From Runella slithyformis DSM 19594 (GTDB lineage Bacteria > Bacteroidota > Bacteroidia > Cytophagales > Spirosomataceae), in contig NC_015703.1 in assembly GCF_000218895.1 (NCBI RefSeq), forward strand, positions 805,501-869,500: DNA of 64,000 bases. Direction: 5' to 3'. A program made the translations under genes and the position numbers. The notes beneath the pieces are model-generated. The model saw nothing but the letters and a program-made list of their open reading frames with translations, had not been told where the DNA came from and searched no databases. Position 1 is the first letter of the stretch, and every line of letters begins with the position of its first letter. Below, in pieces: positions 40,232 through 50,417 of this stretch.

Positions 40232-40267
40232 TTGTTACCAATACCGCCTCTAAAACCGTAACTTTGC
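40232..40267 (+). promoter_or_regulatory. Putative promoter of purQ
   Basis: TAACTTTG at 40260-40267 fits the -7 TAnnTTTG box. TTTG at 40232-40235 lies 24 bases upstream, slightly longer than the usual spacing. The leader to the purQ ATG is about 45 bases. No riboswitch fold was recognised. Confidence 0.45.
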
Positions 40268-40311
40268 AGCAATAAGTCAATCAAACATTCGCTCAATTAC
40301 TTCCTATATCT

Positions 40312-40998
40312 ATGAAATTCGGCGTAGTAGTTTTTCCAGGTTCCAATTGCGACGATGATACTGTCTATACATTACGGGTCAATTTAGGTCAGGAAGTTGT
40401 AAAACTCTGGCACAAAGACCATGACCTTCAGGGGTGCGATTTTGTGATTCTCCCCGGCGGTTTCTCCTACGGCGATTATCTGCGCACCGGGGCCATTGCC
40501 CGTTTCTCTCCCATCATGAATGAGGTCATTGCTCACGCTCAACGCGGCGGGTATGTGATGGGCATCTGCAACGGCTTCCAGATCGTAGCCGAAGCGGGCT
40601 TAGTGCCCGGGGTATTGCTGCGCAACAGCTCACAGCGCTACATTTGCCGCAATATTTATCTGAATCCCCAAAGCAAATCCACGATTCTGACCGGCGGCTT
40701 GGACCGACCGGCCTATAAAATTCCGATCGCTCATGGCGACGGGCGGTATTTTGCCGATGAAGATACCCTCAAAAGCCTCAACGACAACGACCGGGTTCTG
40801 TTTCGGTATTGCGACGAAAACGGCCTCATCACCGAAGCCGCCAACCCCAATGGCAGCCTGGAAAACATTGCCGGCGTAACCAATGCGGGTAAAAATGTAT
40901 TCGGAATGATGCCCCACCCCGAGCGCGCCTCCGACCCCGCCTTAGGCAACGCCGACGGCCGTTTTATACTCGAGCAACTTTTGACCGTTATGGCATAA
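40312..40998 (+). CDS. purQ: Phosphoribosylformylglycinamidine synthase glutaminase subunit
   Basis: A 228-residue class I glutamine amidotransferase. Catalytic Cys86 lies in GICNGFQI, with His202 and Glu204 in MPHPERA. The N-terminus MKFGVVVFPGSNCDDD and LPGGFSYGDYLR are PurQ signatures. It supplies ammonia to PurL for the fourth step of de novo purine synthesis in the cytosol. PurL and PurS are not in the window. A bidirectional terminator follows, so purQ is monocistronic here. Confidence 0.97.
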   Translation: MKFGVVVFPGSNCDDDTVYTLRVNLGQEVVKLWHKDHDLQGCDFVILPGGFSYGDYLRTGAIARFSPIMNEVIAHAQRGGYVMGICNGFQIVAEAGLVPGVLLRNSSQRYICRNIYLNPQSKSTILTGGLDRPAYKIPIAHGDGRYFADEDTLKSLNDNDRVLFRYCDENGLITEAANPNGSLENIAGVTNAGKNVFGMMPHPERASDPALGNADGRFILEQLLTVMA

Positions 40999-41017
40999 GC
41001 ACTCAACTTTCACGCAT

Positions 41018-41057
41018 AAAAAAGCGCGAATGGGCAAACCGCATTCGCGCTTTTTTT
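41018..41057 (+). terminator. Bidirectional terminator between purQ and tamL
   Basis: AAAAAAGCGCGAATG (41018-41032) pairs with CATTCGCGCTTTTTT and further Ts (41042-41057), a perfect 15-bp stem with an A-run and T-run on the two sides. It serves both purQ and the convergent tamL. Confidence 0.93.
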
Positions 41058-41071
41058 ATCGACAAAAACAA

Positions 41072-43414
41072 TTAGAACGAATACCCGACGGCAATGTTCA
41101 GCACCAGATTTTCTTTTCGCCAAGGCTTGCTTCGCGGAGCAAATTGATTGAACACCCAGCGCTCGTTTTCGGGTAACCACGGTTTTCGAAAAGGCACCGC
41201 CAAATCAAATCGTAAAAGAACAAAGGGCGTAACGATACGCAGGCCCAAGCCTCCGCCCACCGCTATCTGCTTGTAGAATTCATTGGTAAAGACCGCATTA
41301 TCCTCAGGTGGGTAAAATGAATCATCAAAATCCCGATACATCCAGATATTGCCGGCATCGGCAAACATCGCCCCTTCAAAATATTGACTGATACGCCAGC
41401 GTAGTTCGCTGTTTGCTTCCAGACGAATATCACCAAAAGACGCATTTCCAAAAATACTGGATGTCAACGGCCCCTGTTGATAGCTTCCCGGCCCCAACGT
41501 ACGCGCCCTAAATGCCCGAATACCGTTGGTTCCCCCCGCAAAATACTGCTTAAATTGCGGCAATGACAACGAGTTGCCGTAAGGAATACCCACGCCTGTC
41601 AAGATTCGATTCGCCCAACGCAGTTTAGGGCTTATATTGCGGTAATAACGCACCTCCGCGTCAAAACGGGCATACTGTTCGTACGGAACCCCAAACACCT
41701 CTCTCACATTATCCCCTTTTTTGGAAAACAGTCCCGCTATGTTTCCCGCAATGTCAATTCCTCCCAACATCACAAAACTGTTTTTACTCAAAGGTCGCGG
41801 TGTAGGTGTATAGGTAATATTGTATTGCGCTCCCAGAATGAGTCGATTTTCCAAAATCCTGAAATACCGCTGTATGTCTTGCAGGGTAGCATTTGTGGAA
41901 AAAATACTGTCTACCAAGGCAGGACTGATGTTGCTCGGTTGAACCACATTCAGAGCAATAGGCAAAAAAGAATGTTCGATTTCCGTATTTTTCCGCCAGC
42001 TATAACCCCAGTTTAACTTAACGGACGTTTGCGTGTAGAGTCCCTGCTGGGTTAAGCGTTCAAAACCTGTGGTAAGCGTTGTCTTGGGCAATGTCTGATT
42101 CCTCTCCGGCCTGACCCGATAAAAAGGCAATACAAACCTCGGAAACGACAACTCCGCTTCAAAACTCGTTCGGTAAAAATTACTCACATTTTTATTTATA
42201 CTTCTGCCTCCCAACTGCACATCCAAGCCCACATTGGCATTTAAGCGAAGTTGTTCGGCGCTGCGAAAAAGATTTCGATTGAGCCATGTCAGACCGATTT
42301 GTGAACCCGTCAGGTTATTGGATTTTGTAACGGCGCTGATCTCGGCCCGCAGGGTTTTCTTTTTTAAAGGAGTTAAATAATAATAGACATCCAATAAAGC
42401 GGAATCGGAACGCGGCAACAGCTCGAATTGGTTTTTAACAAATTTAAAGTTTTTGAGATTTATCAAACGGGAAAGTGATACATCGTGCAATTCGCTGTTG
42501 TAAAGCGTGCCCCGACGAAACCCAATGGCATCGTAAAAAATACGGGGACGGTACGCCTGTGCCGCGTCAATAACCCGTATACTTCCCCTCCGTCCCGTAA
42601 TACCGGCCAACGTATCTTTTTTCAGCCGCCCATCATCGGAAATGACGTAGATATTCTGAATAAAATAGGTCTTCAGCGCCAACTGCGTGGTATTTGGCTT
42701 TAATTCTACGGATAGATTAGTTTGGTAATTACTAAGATTCGTGTCAGCCTTTACGATCAGATAATCAGGCCGAAAGTAGTAAAATCCGTGTTTTTTCAGG
42801 TCCCGCTCAATACGGCTCCGCTCCTCTTCGATCACCGACAAACGATAAGGTTGTCCCTCTTTCAGGAGCGTATTTTTTTGGGTCAATTTCAGGTTTTTAG
42901 AGAAGACCGAGGTGTCTTTGGTGACAAATTCAACACTCTTTATGGTATACCGTTTCCGGAGTCCGACGGTATAAATGGCTTTTGCCAACCTCTTTTTTTC
43001 CATCAGTTCTCCCGCAGCATTGGAGCGAAAATACCCTTCATTGTTTAAATAACCTGTAATCACCAAACTGTTGGTCGTGACCGTTCGCTTACTTGCAAAT
43101 ACGGGTGGCTCCCCAAACTTTTTCCGAAACCAGCCTTTAAAACTCTTTTCTTTTTTAGGTTCTCCCAAAAAATAGTACATCCACACTTTGTACGGAAACC
43201 CCAAAATGACTTTGTTTGGCTTGGGGCGCAGGATCGGCTCCAACTCAGCTTTTACGGTTTTGGCAACCTTGGCAGCGACGTTGGAATCCGGCATCATCTT
43301 TACTTCGGCTCCTATGTACAGGCTCTCATTCGCGGGCAGATACCGCGAGACCGAGCAGCCCGTCAATAGTAAAGACGAAAGAACAGGAAAGATATAGCTA
43401 ACTCTGAAAGTCAT
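41072..43414 (-). CDS. tamL: TamL: lipidated TamA/BamA-family barrel protein
   Basis: A 780-residue Omp85-superfamily protein with a lipoprotein signal (Cys20 in LLLTGC), which distinguishes the Bacteroidota TamL from proteobacterial TamA. POTRA-type segments follow (IKSVEFVTKDTSVFSKN; SVIEEERSRIERDLKKHGFYYFRPDY). The C-terminal 16-stranded barrel includes the conserved loop FAGGTNGIRAF, equivalent to the VRGF/Y motif, and ends in an aromatic residue (GYSF). It should work with TamB in outer-membrane protein or lipid transport. It overlaps tamB by four bases, with tamB first in the transcript. Confidence 0.94.
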   Translation of the reverse strand: MTFRVSYIFPVLSSLLLTGCSVSRYLPANESLYIGAEVKMMPDSNVAAKVAKTVKAELEPILRPKPNKVILGFPYKVWMYYFLGEPKKEKSFKGWFRKKFGEPPVFASKRTVTTNSLVITGYLNNEGYFRSNAAGELMEKKRLAKAIYTVGLRKRYTIKSVEFVTKDTSVFSKNLKLTQKNTLLKEGQPYRLSVIEEERSRIERDLKKHGFYYFRPDYLIVKADTNLSNYQTNLSVELKPNTTQLALKTYFIQNIYVISDDGRLKKDTLAGITGRRGSIRVIDAAQAYRPRIFYDAIGFRRGTLYNSELHDVSLSRLINLKNFKFVKNQFELLPRSDSALLDVYYYLTPLKKKTLRAEISAVTKSNNLTGSQIGLTWLNRNLFRSAEQLRLNANVGLDVQLGGRSINKNVSNFYRTSFEAELSFPRFVLPFYRVRPERNQTLPKTTLTTGFERLTQQGLYTQTSVKLNWGYSWRKNTEIEHSFLPIALNVVQPSNISPALVDSIFSTNATLQDIQRYFRILENRLILGAQYNITYTPTPRPLSKNSFVMLGGIDIAGNIAGLFSKKGDNVREVFGVPYEQYARFDAEVRYYRNISPKLRWANRILTGVGIPYGNSLSLPQFKQYFAGGTNGIRAFRARTLGPGSYQQGPLTSSIFGNASFGDIRLEANSELRWRISQYFEGAMFADAGNIWMYRDFDDSFYPPEDNAVFTNEFYKQIAVGGGLGLRIVTPFVLLRFDLAVPFRKPWLPENERWVFNQFAPRSKPWRKENLVLNIAVGYSF

Positions 43415-46400
43415 TTTTTAAACATTTCATTCAATTTGTCATAATCCAGTACCAGAGCAAAGCTTACGCCCGTCTCTACAATAAATCCTTCCAAAACAGC
43501 CTGATACTGGTTTTTGCGGTAGGCACGGAAAGCATATCGCCCATCACGGGTCAGGTTATAGTTGACATTCACATTATCAATGATCTCGGTAGAACGAGAC
43601 GCCCGTGCACCATTTTCAATCTCAAAATTACGCCCCACATTGACCGTTAAGCGGTCATCCAAAAAAGCTTTGCTGAGTCCTACATTCAAATCCGTTTGGG
43701 CGGCCGTACCGCTTGCGGTGACTACCGAAGTGGAATTAAGGTTAAAATCCAGCTTAACCCCTTTGATCAGATCAGAGGCCAGCATATTGAGCTGGTCGGT
43801 CAGGAGTTTACTTACACTTTCGCGGGCAATCAATTCGGGATTAACACTTGAGAAAAAGTCGGACGACTGTTCTCCCGAAAATTTATTCAGTACCAGCAGA
43901 GAGAACACCTGTTTGTTCATTGCCGCCTGATTTTGCTGCAGTTCGGTAAATACGCCGTCGTTCTCTATTTTCGAAACCTCGTCGGCCGAGAGTCTTGTTT
44001 TATCAGCCTGAATATCAAACGTGATCTGTGGTTTTTCCAAACTTCCCTGCATTTTGAGCAATACCTGAAGGGGAAGTTTTTTATTTTTATAATTGGTTGA
44101 ATTCGGAACCAGCGGCGTCAGTTCGGCCGTCACCGGATACACTGCCGTGATGTCTACGTCGGCCTTCATAGGGTCTCCGGTCCAGATCAGGCGGCTTCCT
44201 TTTTGAATAGAAAATCCTCTTTTCAGAATTTCAAAGGTCAGATCATACGATCCCTGTGTCAATTCATACAGTCCTAAAATAAAAACCTGTCCGCTCGGAG
44301 AAATCCCGGCGTTGAGTTGGGCGTTGCCGCGTACTTTCAGGTTATCGCCGTTGAGTTCATCGACCACGATGGTGAGTTGCGAGCGGTCATCAATTTCCAG
44401 ATTGAGCGAGATTTCAGAGGCATAATCGACCGAAGCGGCAGCGACAGTGTCTGACTCGGCCACAGTGGGTTTGTTGGGATTAATAAATTCCACAATTCCT
44501 TCCGTGGCATTTCCGCCTAAATTATCATCCGGCAAAATGATTGAAATATCACTTCCTTCTTTCAGTTTCACCGAGCCGTCAATGGCGGGCTTAGTGCCCA
44601 CGCCCACTACGTGCAGATTGGCATCTACAATTCCTTTCCCGTAGAAAAACTCATTTTCTTTACGGGTGGCGTTCAATACGGTAAAACCTTTTCCGGCAAT
44701 GTTCAGGTCATACGATACCTCCGGAATCTTGGCAATGTTGATTTTTCCGTCGATCTGCAAAGGACGGTTGGCGGTATCGCTTACCACAAATTTTTGTAAT
44801 AAAATATCTGAGCCTTTGAATTGCAGACGGCTGTTATTGATGCGGTACGTCGCGCCCAATTGGGTGACATTGAACGATACGCTGTCAAAGCCGACACTTC
44901 CGTCAATTTGGGGTTTGTCAATGGCACCCTTGATGGTGGCCTGCCCCGTGAGTGAGCCGCGCGTACGGCGCAACTGCCCGATGCTGAAGGCTTCCACGGT
45001 CTGCATTCCCATTTTTTTTATATCCAGTTTTAAATCCAGCGGGGCTTTGCTTTTCAGCAAATAATTGCCGCTTAACCGCACGTCGTTTTGCGGGCTTTTG
45101 AGCGTGGCTTCGGCTACGATGTTATCGGCGGTTTTATTATCAGCTTTAGCGATCAGGTCACCGATGAGAATATTCATGAACGTAAGCCCGCGAATGGAAA
45201 AGTCGCCCGTAAAGGCGGGGGTGGCCTGTGTATAATTTTGCAGCACCACATTGCCGGCCAATATGCCACCCACCATCATAGAGTCGGCCACAATAGCCAC
45301 TAATGGGCGCAGGTTAAGGCTGTCCATTTCGACGCGAATAGGACCGTTGGGCGTTTCCGTCAGGCTGTTCACAAAAAGTCGCTGACGGTTTTGTTCGATC
45401 TTGAATTGCTTTGCCAACAGCCCGCCCTTCCCAAACTGCACATAGCCCGTCGAGTCGGCTGTCCAGTTTTTATAATCCAGCAGGAGCCCCCGGCGGCGCA
45501 ATTGGAGGCGGTAGTTATTATCGACCGAAGCCAACATTCCTTCCAAGCCATGACGGTCTTGACCGACCGAATCTTTCAACACTAAGTTAAATCCAACGAT
45601 GTTATCAGCGATTTCACCGTCCAGATACGTGTGTTTGATTATAGCAGTACCGGAGGTGATTTGCCCTACCCGAGCCGAGTAAATCGCTTTGTTGTTGGCC
45701 CCGGCCATGAAAAAATGGGCCCGGGCCACCACCATACTGTCGTATTCCACCAATGGAGCCCGCAACTGCATCCGCATCGTGGTGTCTTGCAGGCTGTTGA
45801 GCTGCATCGAAAACTGCACGGTATCCATGCGCGTCAATGCCGGAACAAAGGCTTTCAATACGGCATGGTTAGCCACTTTGCCGTCCAGCGCAAACCGATA
45901 CGGCTCCGTGACGGGTTTATATTGAATATCGGGTAAGGCAAAGTACCGGTTGATTTCGGTCAACACGATATCCGCCAGTTGTTCGTACCGAAAAACCCCC
46001 GTGGCGCGCGCTTTCAGGAATGGCGCTTCAATGACGGCCAAGCGCTCGCCGTTTTCGTTTTGGAGGGTAGCGGATATATTTTGTAACGGAATCTCTTTCC
46101 CATCCTGAATCAACACTCCGTTTTGAATCAGCAAAGTACCACGCGGATCTTCGGGATTGGTGGATGCGAATGCGGCCGTTATTTTACCCCGAATGGCGAT
46201 GTTTTCTGTATATAAATTCAGGGGCTTTAGACGTAATTCATCAATATCGACCTCGGAAGATACAACGGGGTATTCGGGTCGCAGATCAGCCTGCACCGTG
46301 AGCCGTAAAGTAGCATTGGGGTCGGCGATGGCGGCGATAAAATTCGCCTGTTGTTGGCGATACGTGCCCGATAAGTTCAAATTTTGGTAGGTATAGCCTT

Positions 46401-48186
46401 TTACATCGGCACGCTGTACCGTTCCTTTGAGTTCAGCCTCCAGGGTTTTGGGGTCAATGCCCTTGCCGTCAACGGTGGCGGTCAATGAAAGTTTCCCAAG
46501 TTGTGCAGGCGGTTGTTTCAGCAGTTTGCCGGCGTTAAAGTCTTTGAGTACCAGCGTCCCCTGATAGCCTTGGTTTTTGCCTTTGACAAAATTTCTCAGG
46601 TTTCCGGCAAACGTCGCATCTCCCACATCAGAGGCCAGCCGCGTATTCAGTGTCAGGTTATCCAGACTGCCTTTTACGCTTCCCGTCAACCCTATTTTTG
46701 CAGGCAATTCGATGGAGGTCGGCAGGGCATCTTTGGGCGCTATGCGTTCAATATCTGCCTTGGTGGTGGAAAATTCACTCACTTTTACGTCGACCGCCAT
46801 TTTTTTCGGGTCGGGCAAGCCCGCAATCTTCCCCTCCATGCGCAGGCGTGTGCCCTGAAGGGTACGTACGTCCACGGCTTTCAGCGTTAAGTTATTCACC
46901 TTTCCCGTCACGATACCGTTCACCTTCACAATGGCCGTCGGATTGCGGTCAAACGGGGGGGTGTTTCGCAGTGACGGCATCCATGTCAGCACATCTTTAA
47001 AGCCCAGTTGGCTGTTTTGCAAATTGACATCTACGTTGACATTACCGATATTTTCAGATAATTCCTCCAATGAACGGTAACGCAAAACTGCCCGGTTGCG
47101 CAGAACGGTCTCGTTGGTTTGAATCAGCAGATTTTCGAGCGAAGTTTGCGTAGCTGAATACACGAAGTTGGTTTGCAATTGACGAAGCACAAAGCCTCTT
47201 TTTTCGACCACACTCGCTGATTTCAGCTTTCCGGCGGTGCGTGCCGGCGTGTAAACAAAATCGTCCAATCGGGTATTGAACCGACTGACATCAAACGCCT
47301 GACTGTCGGTCTTAAACCTCAAACTTGTATTTTGAACGGCCAATCTTTTGAGAGATACCGCCAAATTATTCAAATACACAAAATTACTTTCTACGTCCAA
47401 TTGACCGATCGTACCGCCGGTCTTCAACTTTTGGGTTTCATCTTCATAGGCGATATCGAAATTTTTTACCTGAAGTGTTCCCAATTTCAGATCCAATGAA
47501 TCGGATGGATTGACCGCCACCTCTACGCTGTCGGCTCCGGGTTTGTCCGGGCGGAGCGGTGCATACCTCCTCACCGACCCTTTGCCGGTATTCAACACGG
47601 TACTTGTTAAATGATAGCGATTATACGAAGGGTTGAACGCCGAGAAGTTTACATTCGATTCACTGAGCCACAGATTGGCATCGGTTCCGATAAGCGCATC
47701 TCTATAAACCAGTCGTACATTTTTGAGTTTGATGGCGTCCAAGCGCATTTCCATGGGGGTCGAAGCGGTATCCGGCAACGCATCGGGATTGGTAAATGCC
47801 TGCGTGATAAAGGCAAAATTAAACGTAGTATCAGGCAGCGTACGATGTACATTAAGGTAGATATTCTCCAATTGCACTTCGTTTATCCCCACTTTTGTCT
47901 GCAATAATCCCCAAACATCCAGATCCACGAAAATTCTCCCCCCTGCCAACAGCGTATCGCGGTGTTTATCTTCCAGATAAACATTTTTTAATTCAATCCA
48001 GTCGGGCAACTGAAAACGCACGTGCTCCACCTCCACGCGGGTCTGAAGTTTTTGGCGCAGATACGATACCACACGCCGCGTGAGCCAGTCCTGACCGGAG
48101 CCCGTTTGCAACCAAACGATGGCCGTTCCCAACACCAATAATATGCCAATAAAGACCAGAAGAACTATTTTGCCTACTTTTCTCAA
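43411..48186 (-). CDS. tamB: TamB-like AsmA-family translocation/assembly protein
   Basis: A 1591-residue protein with an N-terminal transmembrane anchor (IVLLVFIGILLVLGTAIVWLQ, residues 8-28). A very long beta-rich periplasmic region of DUF490/AsmA-like repeats follows. The conserved TamB C-terminal domain is at about 1270-1591 (PLVPNSTNYKNKKLPLQVLL; LVLNKFSGEQSSDFFSS; DLNVGLSKAFLDDRLTVNVG). It bridges the inner membrane to TamL and is thought to carry lipids or assist outer-membrane assembly. The start overlaps nothing upstream. A palindrome and the LolA-like gene precede it. Confidence 0.94.
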   Translation of the reverse strand: MRKVGKIVLLVFIGILLVLGTAIVWLQTGSGQDWLTRRVVSYLRQKLQTRVEVEHVRFQLPDWIELKNVYLEDKHRDTLLAGGRIFVDLDVWGLLQTKVGINEVQLENIYLNVHRTLPDTTFNFAFITQAFTNPDALPDTASTPMEMRLDAIKLKNVRLVYRDALIGTDANLWLSESNVNFSAFNPSYNRYHLTSTVLNTGKGSVRRYAPLRPDKPGADSVEVAVNPSDSLDLKLGTLQVKNFDIAYEDETQKLKTGGTIGQLDVESNFVYLNNLAVSLKRLAVQNTSLRFKTDSQAFDVSRFNTRLDDFVYTPARTAGKLKSASVVEKRGFVLRQLQTNFVYSATQTSLENLLIQTNETVLRNRAVLRYRSLEELSENIGNVNVDVNLQNSQLGFKDVLTWMPSLRNTPPFDRNPTAIVKVNGIVTGKVNNLTLKAVDVRTLQGTRLRMEGKIAGLPDPKKMAVDVKVSEFSTTKADIERIAPKDALPTSIELPAKIGLTGSVKGSLDNLTLNTRLASDVGDATFAGNLRNFVKGKNQGYQGTLVLKDFNAGKLLKQPPAQLGKLSLTATVDGKGIDPKTLEAELKGTVQRADVKGYTYQNLNLSGTYRQQQANFIAAIADPNATLRLTVQADLRPEYPVVSSEVDIDELRLKPLNLYTENIAIRGKITAAFASTNPEDPRGTLLIQNGVLIQDGKEIPLQNISATLQNENGERLAVIEAPFLKARATGVFRYEQLADIVLTEINRYFALPDIQYKPVTEPYRFALDGKVANHAVLKAFVPALTRMDTVQFSMQLNSLQDTTMRMQLRAPLVEYDSMVVARAHFFMAGANNKAIYSARVGQITSGTAIIKHTYLDGEIADNIVGFNLVLKDSVGQDRHGLEGMLASVDNNYRLQLRRRGLLLDYKNWTADSTGYVQFGKGGLLAKQFKIEQNRQRLFVNSLTETPNGPIRVEMDSLNLRPLVAIVADSMMVGGILAGNVVLQNYTQATPAFTGDFSIRGLTFMNILIGDLIAKADNKTADNIVAEATLKSPQNDVRLSGNYLLKSKAPLDLKLDIKKMGMQTVEAFSIGQLRRTRGSLTGQATIKGAIDKPQIDGSVGFDSVSFNVTQLGATYRINNSRLQFKGSDILLQKFVVSDTANRPLQIDGKINIAKIPEVSYDLNIAGKGFTVLNATRKENEFFYGKGIVDANLHVVGVGTKPAIDGSVKLKEGSDISIILPDDNLGGNATEGIVEFINPNKPTVAESDTVAAASVDYASEISLNLEIDDRSQLTIVVDELNGDNLKVRGNAQLNAGISPSGQVFILGLYELTQGSYDLTFEILKRGFSIQKGSRLIWTGDPMKADVDITAVYPVTAELTPLVPNSTNYKNKKLPLQVLLKMQGSLEKPQITFDIQADKTRLSADEVSKIENDGVFTELQQNQAAMNKQVFSLLVLNKFSGEQSSDFFSSVNPELIARESVSKLLTDQLNMLASDLIKGVKLDFNLNSTSVVTASGTAAQTDLNVGLSKAFLDDRLTVNVGRNFEIENGARASRSTEIIDNVNVNYNLTRDGRYAFRAYRKNQYQAVLEGFIVETGVSFALVLDYDKLNEMFKK

Positions 48187-48248
48187 AACGCTATGGCGAT
48201 GCTACCACTCAGGTGGTACGGTGGTTAATCACGTATGCTTCAGGTATC

Positions 48249-48285
48249 GTATGCATGCCACGACACTAAGCCGTGGCATGCATAC
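48249..48285. repeat. 14-bp perfect inverted repeat
   Basis: GTATGCATGCCACG at 48249-48262 is perfectly complementary to 48272-48285, with a 9-base loop. No T-run follows. It sits between the LolA-like gene and tamB, and so may be an mRNA hairpin or a repeat element. Confidence 0.7.
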
Positions 48286-48307
48286 GCAGCGTATTTCAAG
48301 AACGAAA

Positions 48308-49039
48308 CTATCTTGCAATGTCGGCGATGGCCGAATTAACTTCTAAGGTGGTAGTTACCTTTACAGGTTTCTTGTCAATACTGCTCACAAAGGTTGATTC
48401 CGACGGGTAGGAGATTCCATAAGCAGATTTGGCGTATTGCGCATGGTCGCGGGTTTGCACTTCCCGGGTCGGCAGGGTTAGTTTTTCCCGAACCATTAAA
48501 CCCGTTTCCATGTCAAAGTACAGATTATATTTTACGCCTTTTCCTTCCATTTCCACTTGATAAGCCGGTTTTCCGTTTACCTGCTCGGTACCGACTACCG
48601 TAGCGATGTATCCTTTTTGGCTGTAGTTGCTGAAAGGCGCTAAAAGGTCAACCAACTCGCGGCGCATGGTCTCGCGTTCTTTTCCGCTCAGATCACTGGT
48701 TTGAAATTGGGCCACTTTGTCGCGGCTGCCGATCGGTATTTTGATCCAACCATCATTTCCTTTGATTCCGTAAATAAAATCACGCTTCATGATGGTGCGC
48801 GTTTTAGACATCGCCTGCTGTGGCAGGGACCCCTGTATGACCAGGTCGTAGTCGTTGGCCGTTCCGGCCCGATAGGCCTGCCTGATGGTATAGGTTTGAA
48901 TACCGTCCCAGAGGGCTTTCCCGCCCGTTGCCTGATAAAATTTGGTGAAAATTGTATCAACCGTCACGGTTCCTGTTTGGGCATAAATCCCCGCCTGACC
49001 ACCTACGGCTAACAGAATAATAATTATGAATCTTTTCAT
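48308..49039 (-). CDS. LolA-like outer-membrane lipoprotein-sorting-fold protein
   Basis: A 243-residue protein with a signal peptide (ending IYAQ21). It has an early helix TIFTKFYQATGGKALWDGIQ and a curved beta-sheet body (AYQVEMEGKGVKYNLYFDMETGLMVREK), the LolA/LolB-like fold. No canonical partner lipoprotein LolB was seen, and Bacteroidota LolA homologues are divergent. It may carry lipoproteins or other hydrophobic ligands in the periplasm. It lies upstream of tamB on the same strand with 121 bases between, so a shared transcript is possible. Confidence 0.8.
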   Translation of the reverse strand: MKRFIIIILLAVGGQAGIYAQTGTVTVDTIFTKFYQATGGKALWDGIQTYTIRQAYRAGTANDYDLVIQGSLPQQAMSKTRTIMKRDFIYGIKGNDGWIKIPIGSRDKVAQFQTSDLSGKERETMRRELVDLLAPFSNYSQKGYIATVVGTEQVNGKPAYQVEMEGKGVKYNLYFDMETGLMVREKLTLPTREVQTRDHAQYAKSAYGISYPSESTFVSSIDKKPVKVTTTLEVNSAIADIAR

Positions 49040-49121
49040 TGTATAAAAATTGATTTTCGGATGAATAACTCCAAAAATAGCAGTTTTATGATAAGACTTT
49101 TACTAAAAAAATCATGCCAAA

Positions 49122-49146
49122 CAAAAAAAGCCCCTTCCGGGGCTAA
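49122..49146 (-). terminator. Terminator of the pyruvate dehydrogenase beta gene
   Basis: On the minus strand AGCCCC-GGAA-GGGGCT is followed by a run of Ts (plus-strand positions 49122-49130 are mostly As). It lies about 120 bases past the stop of the E1 beta gene. Confidence 0.8.
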
Positions 49147-49155
49147 AATTTATCG

Positions 49156-49253
49156 GTTATTCGTTAACGGTTATCTGAAGTTATTTTCAGGAGGTGAAGA
49201 GGCATGTGTCAAATGTTAATTTCCTGAAAATCAGCCCACCATTAACGAATAAC
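49156..49253. repeat. Nested inverted repeats
   Basis: GTTATTCGTTAACGG (49156-49170) pairs with 49239-49253 with one mismatch. Inside it ATTTTCAGGA (49183-49192) pairs perfectly with 49222-49231. It is a REP/MITE-like palindrome between the E1 beta gene and its terminator. Confidence 0.7.
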
Positions 49254-49267
49254 TGCTAACCAACCTA

Positions 49268-50251
49268 TCAGCTTCGGTACATGACCGCCTTCACCGCATC
49301 AATGGTACGCTTTACATTGGGTAGAGTGGCTTCTACCAATGTAGGTGCGTACGGTAATGAAACGTCCATGTTGTTGACCCGAATGACCGGCGCATCCAAA
49401 TAATCAAATGCTTTGCGCTGAATCATATAGGTCAATTCAGTGGCAATGGATGACAACGGCCAGGCCTCTTCCACCACGACGCAACGATTGGTTTTCTTTA
49501 CGGAATTGATCACGGTGTCATAATCGATCGGGCGCACGGTACGAAGGTCTACGAGTTCGGCGTTGATGCCCATTTTAGCCAATTCTTCAATGGCCGGATT
49601 GACCACCCTTGGAATCATCTTACCAAACGATACGATGGTTACGTCGGTACCTTCTTTCTTCACTTCCGCTTTTCCCAACGGAATGATGTATTCCTCTTCG
49701 GGCACTTCTCCCTTATCGCCGTACATCAACTCCGACTCCATAAAAATCACGGGGTCATTATCACGAATAGAGGCTTTTAAAAGCCCTTTGGCATCGTAGG
49801 GATTGGCCGGAACTACCACTTTTAAACCGGGAGTGTTGGCGTACCAGTTTTCAAAGTTTTGTGAGTGCTGCGCTCCCAACTGACCGGCGTTGCCGGTAGG
49901 ACCGCGAAATACGATCGGGCAGCTATACTGTCCTGCCGACATCGAAAGAATCTTGGCGGCCGAGTTGATGATCTGGTCAATGGCGACCAACGAGAAGTTG
50001 AACGTCATAAATTCAATCACGGGGCGCAGGCCGTTCATTCCGGCACCTACACCGATTCCGGCAAAACCTAATTCGGCAATGGGCGTATCAATGACCCGCT
50101 CAGGCCCGAATTCATCAAGCATTCCCTGACTTACTTTGTAGGCTCCGTTGTATTCGGCAACTTCTTCACCCATCAAAAACACACTCGCATCGCGGCGCAT
50201 TTCTTCAGACAGGGCCTCACGCAAGGCTTCACGGAAAAGTATTTGTCTCAT
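49268..50251 (-). CDS. pdhB: Pyruvate dehydrogenase E1 component, beta subunit
   Basis: A 327-residue transketolase-like subunit. MRQILFREALREALSEEM, GEEVAEYNGAYKVSQG, VIDTPIAELGFAGIGVGAGM, FRGPTGNAGQLGAQHSQ, and the C-terminal VEEAWPLSSIATEL are family signatures. With E1 alpha it decarboxylates pyruvate using thiamine diphosphate, as part of the PDH complex. The alpha subunit is not adjacent, as often happens in this phylum. The branched-chain keto acid E1 beta is an alternative, but the sequence reads closer to PDH. Confidence 0.94.
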   Translation of the reverse strand: MRQILFREALREALSEEMRRDASVFLMGEEVAEYNGAYKVSQGMLDEFGPERVIDTPIAELGFAGIGVGAGMNGLRPVIEFMTFNFSLVAIDQIINSAAKILSMSAGQYSCPIVFRGPTGNAGQLGAQHSQNFENWYANTPGLKVVVPANPYDAKGLLKASIRDNDPVIFMESELMYGDKGEVPEEEYIIPLGKAEVKKEGTDVTIVSFGKMIPRVVNPAIEELAKMGINAELVDLRTVRPIDYDTVINSVKKTNRCVVVEEAWPLSSIATELTYMIQRKAFDYLDAPVIRVNNMDVSLPYAPTLVEATLPNVKRTIDAVKAVMYRS

Positions 50252-50417
50252 TGTATGTATAAAATCAGATTTGGGTTAAAAACGGGCGTAAAAATAGGAA
50301 TTTTTTATAAAACCGGCTCATAAACCTTTACGCCTCGTCGGGAAAATCATTCAGATACTGCCATCAGCCCTGCCCGCCCCGTATGTTGTTTTTTAAACGG
50401 AGCTTTTTTACGACAAT

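Noticed and set aside
43411-48186. Many plus-strand frames within tamB.
   Set aside because: They are shadows of a 4.8-kb coding region with a complete TamB domain order.
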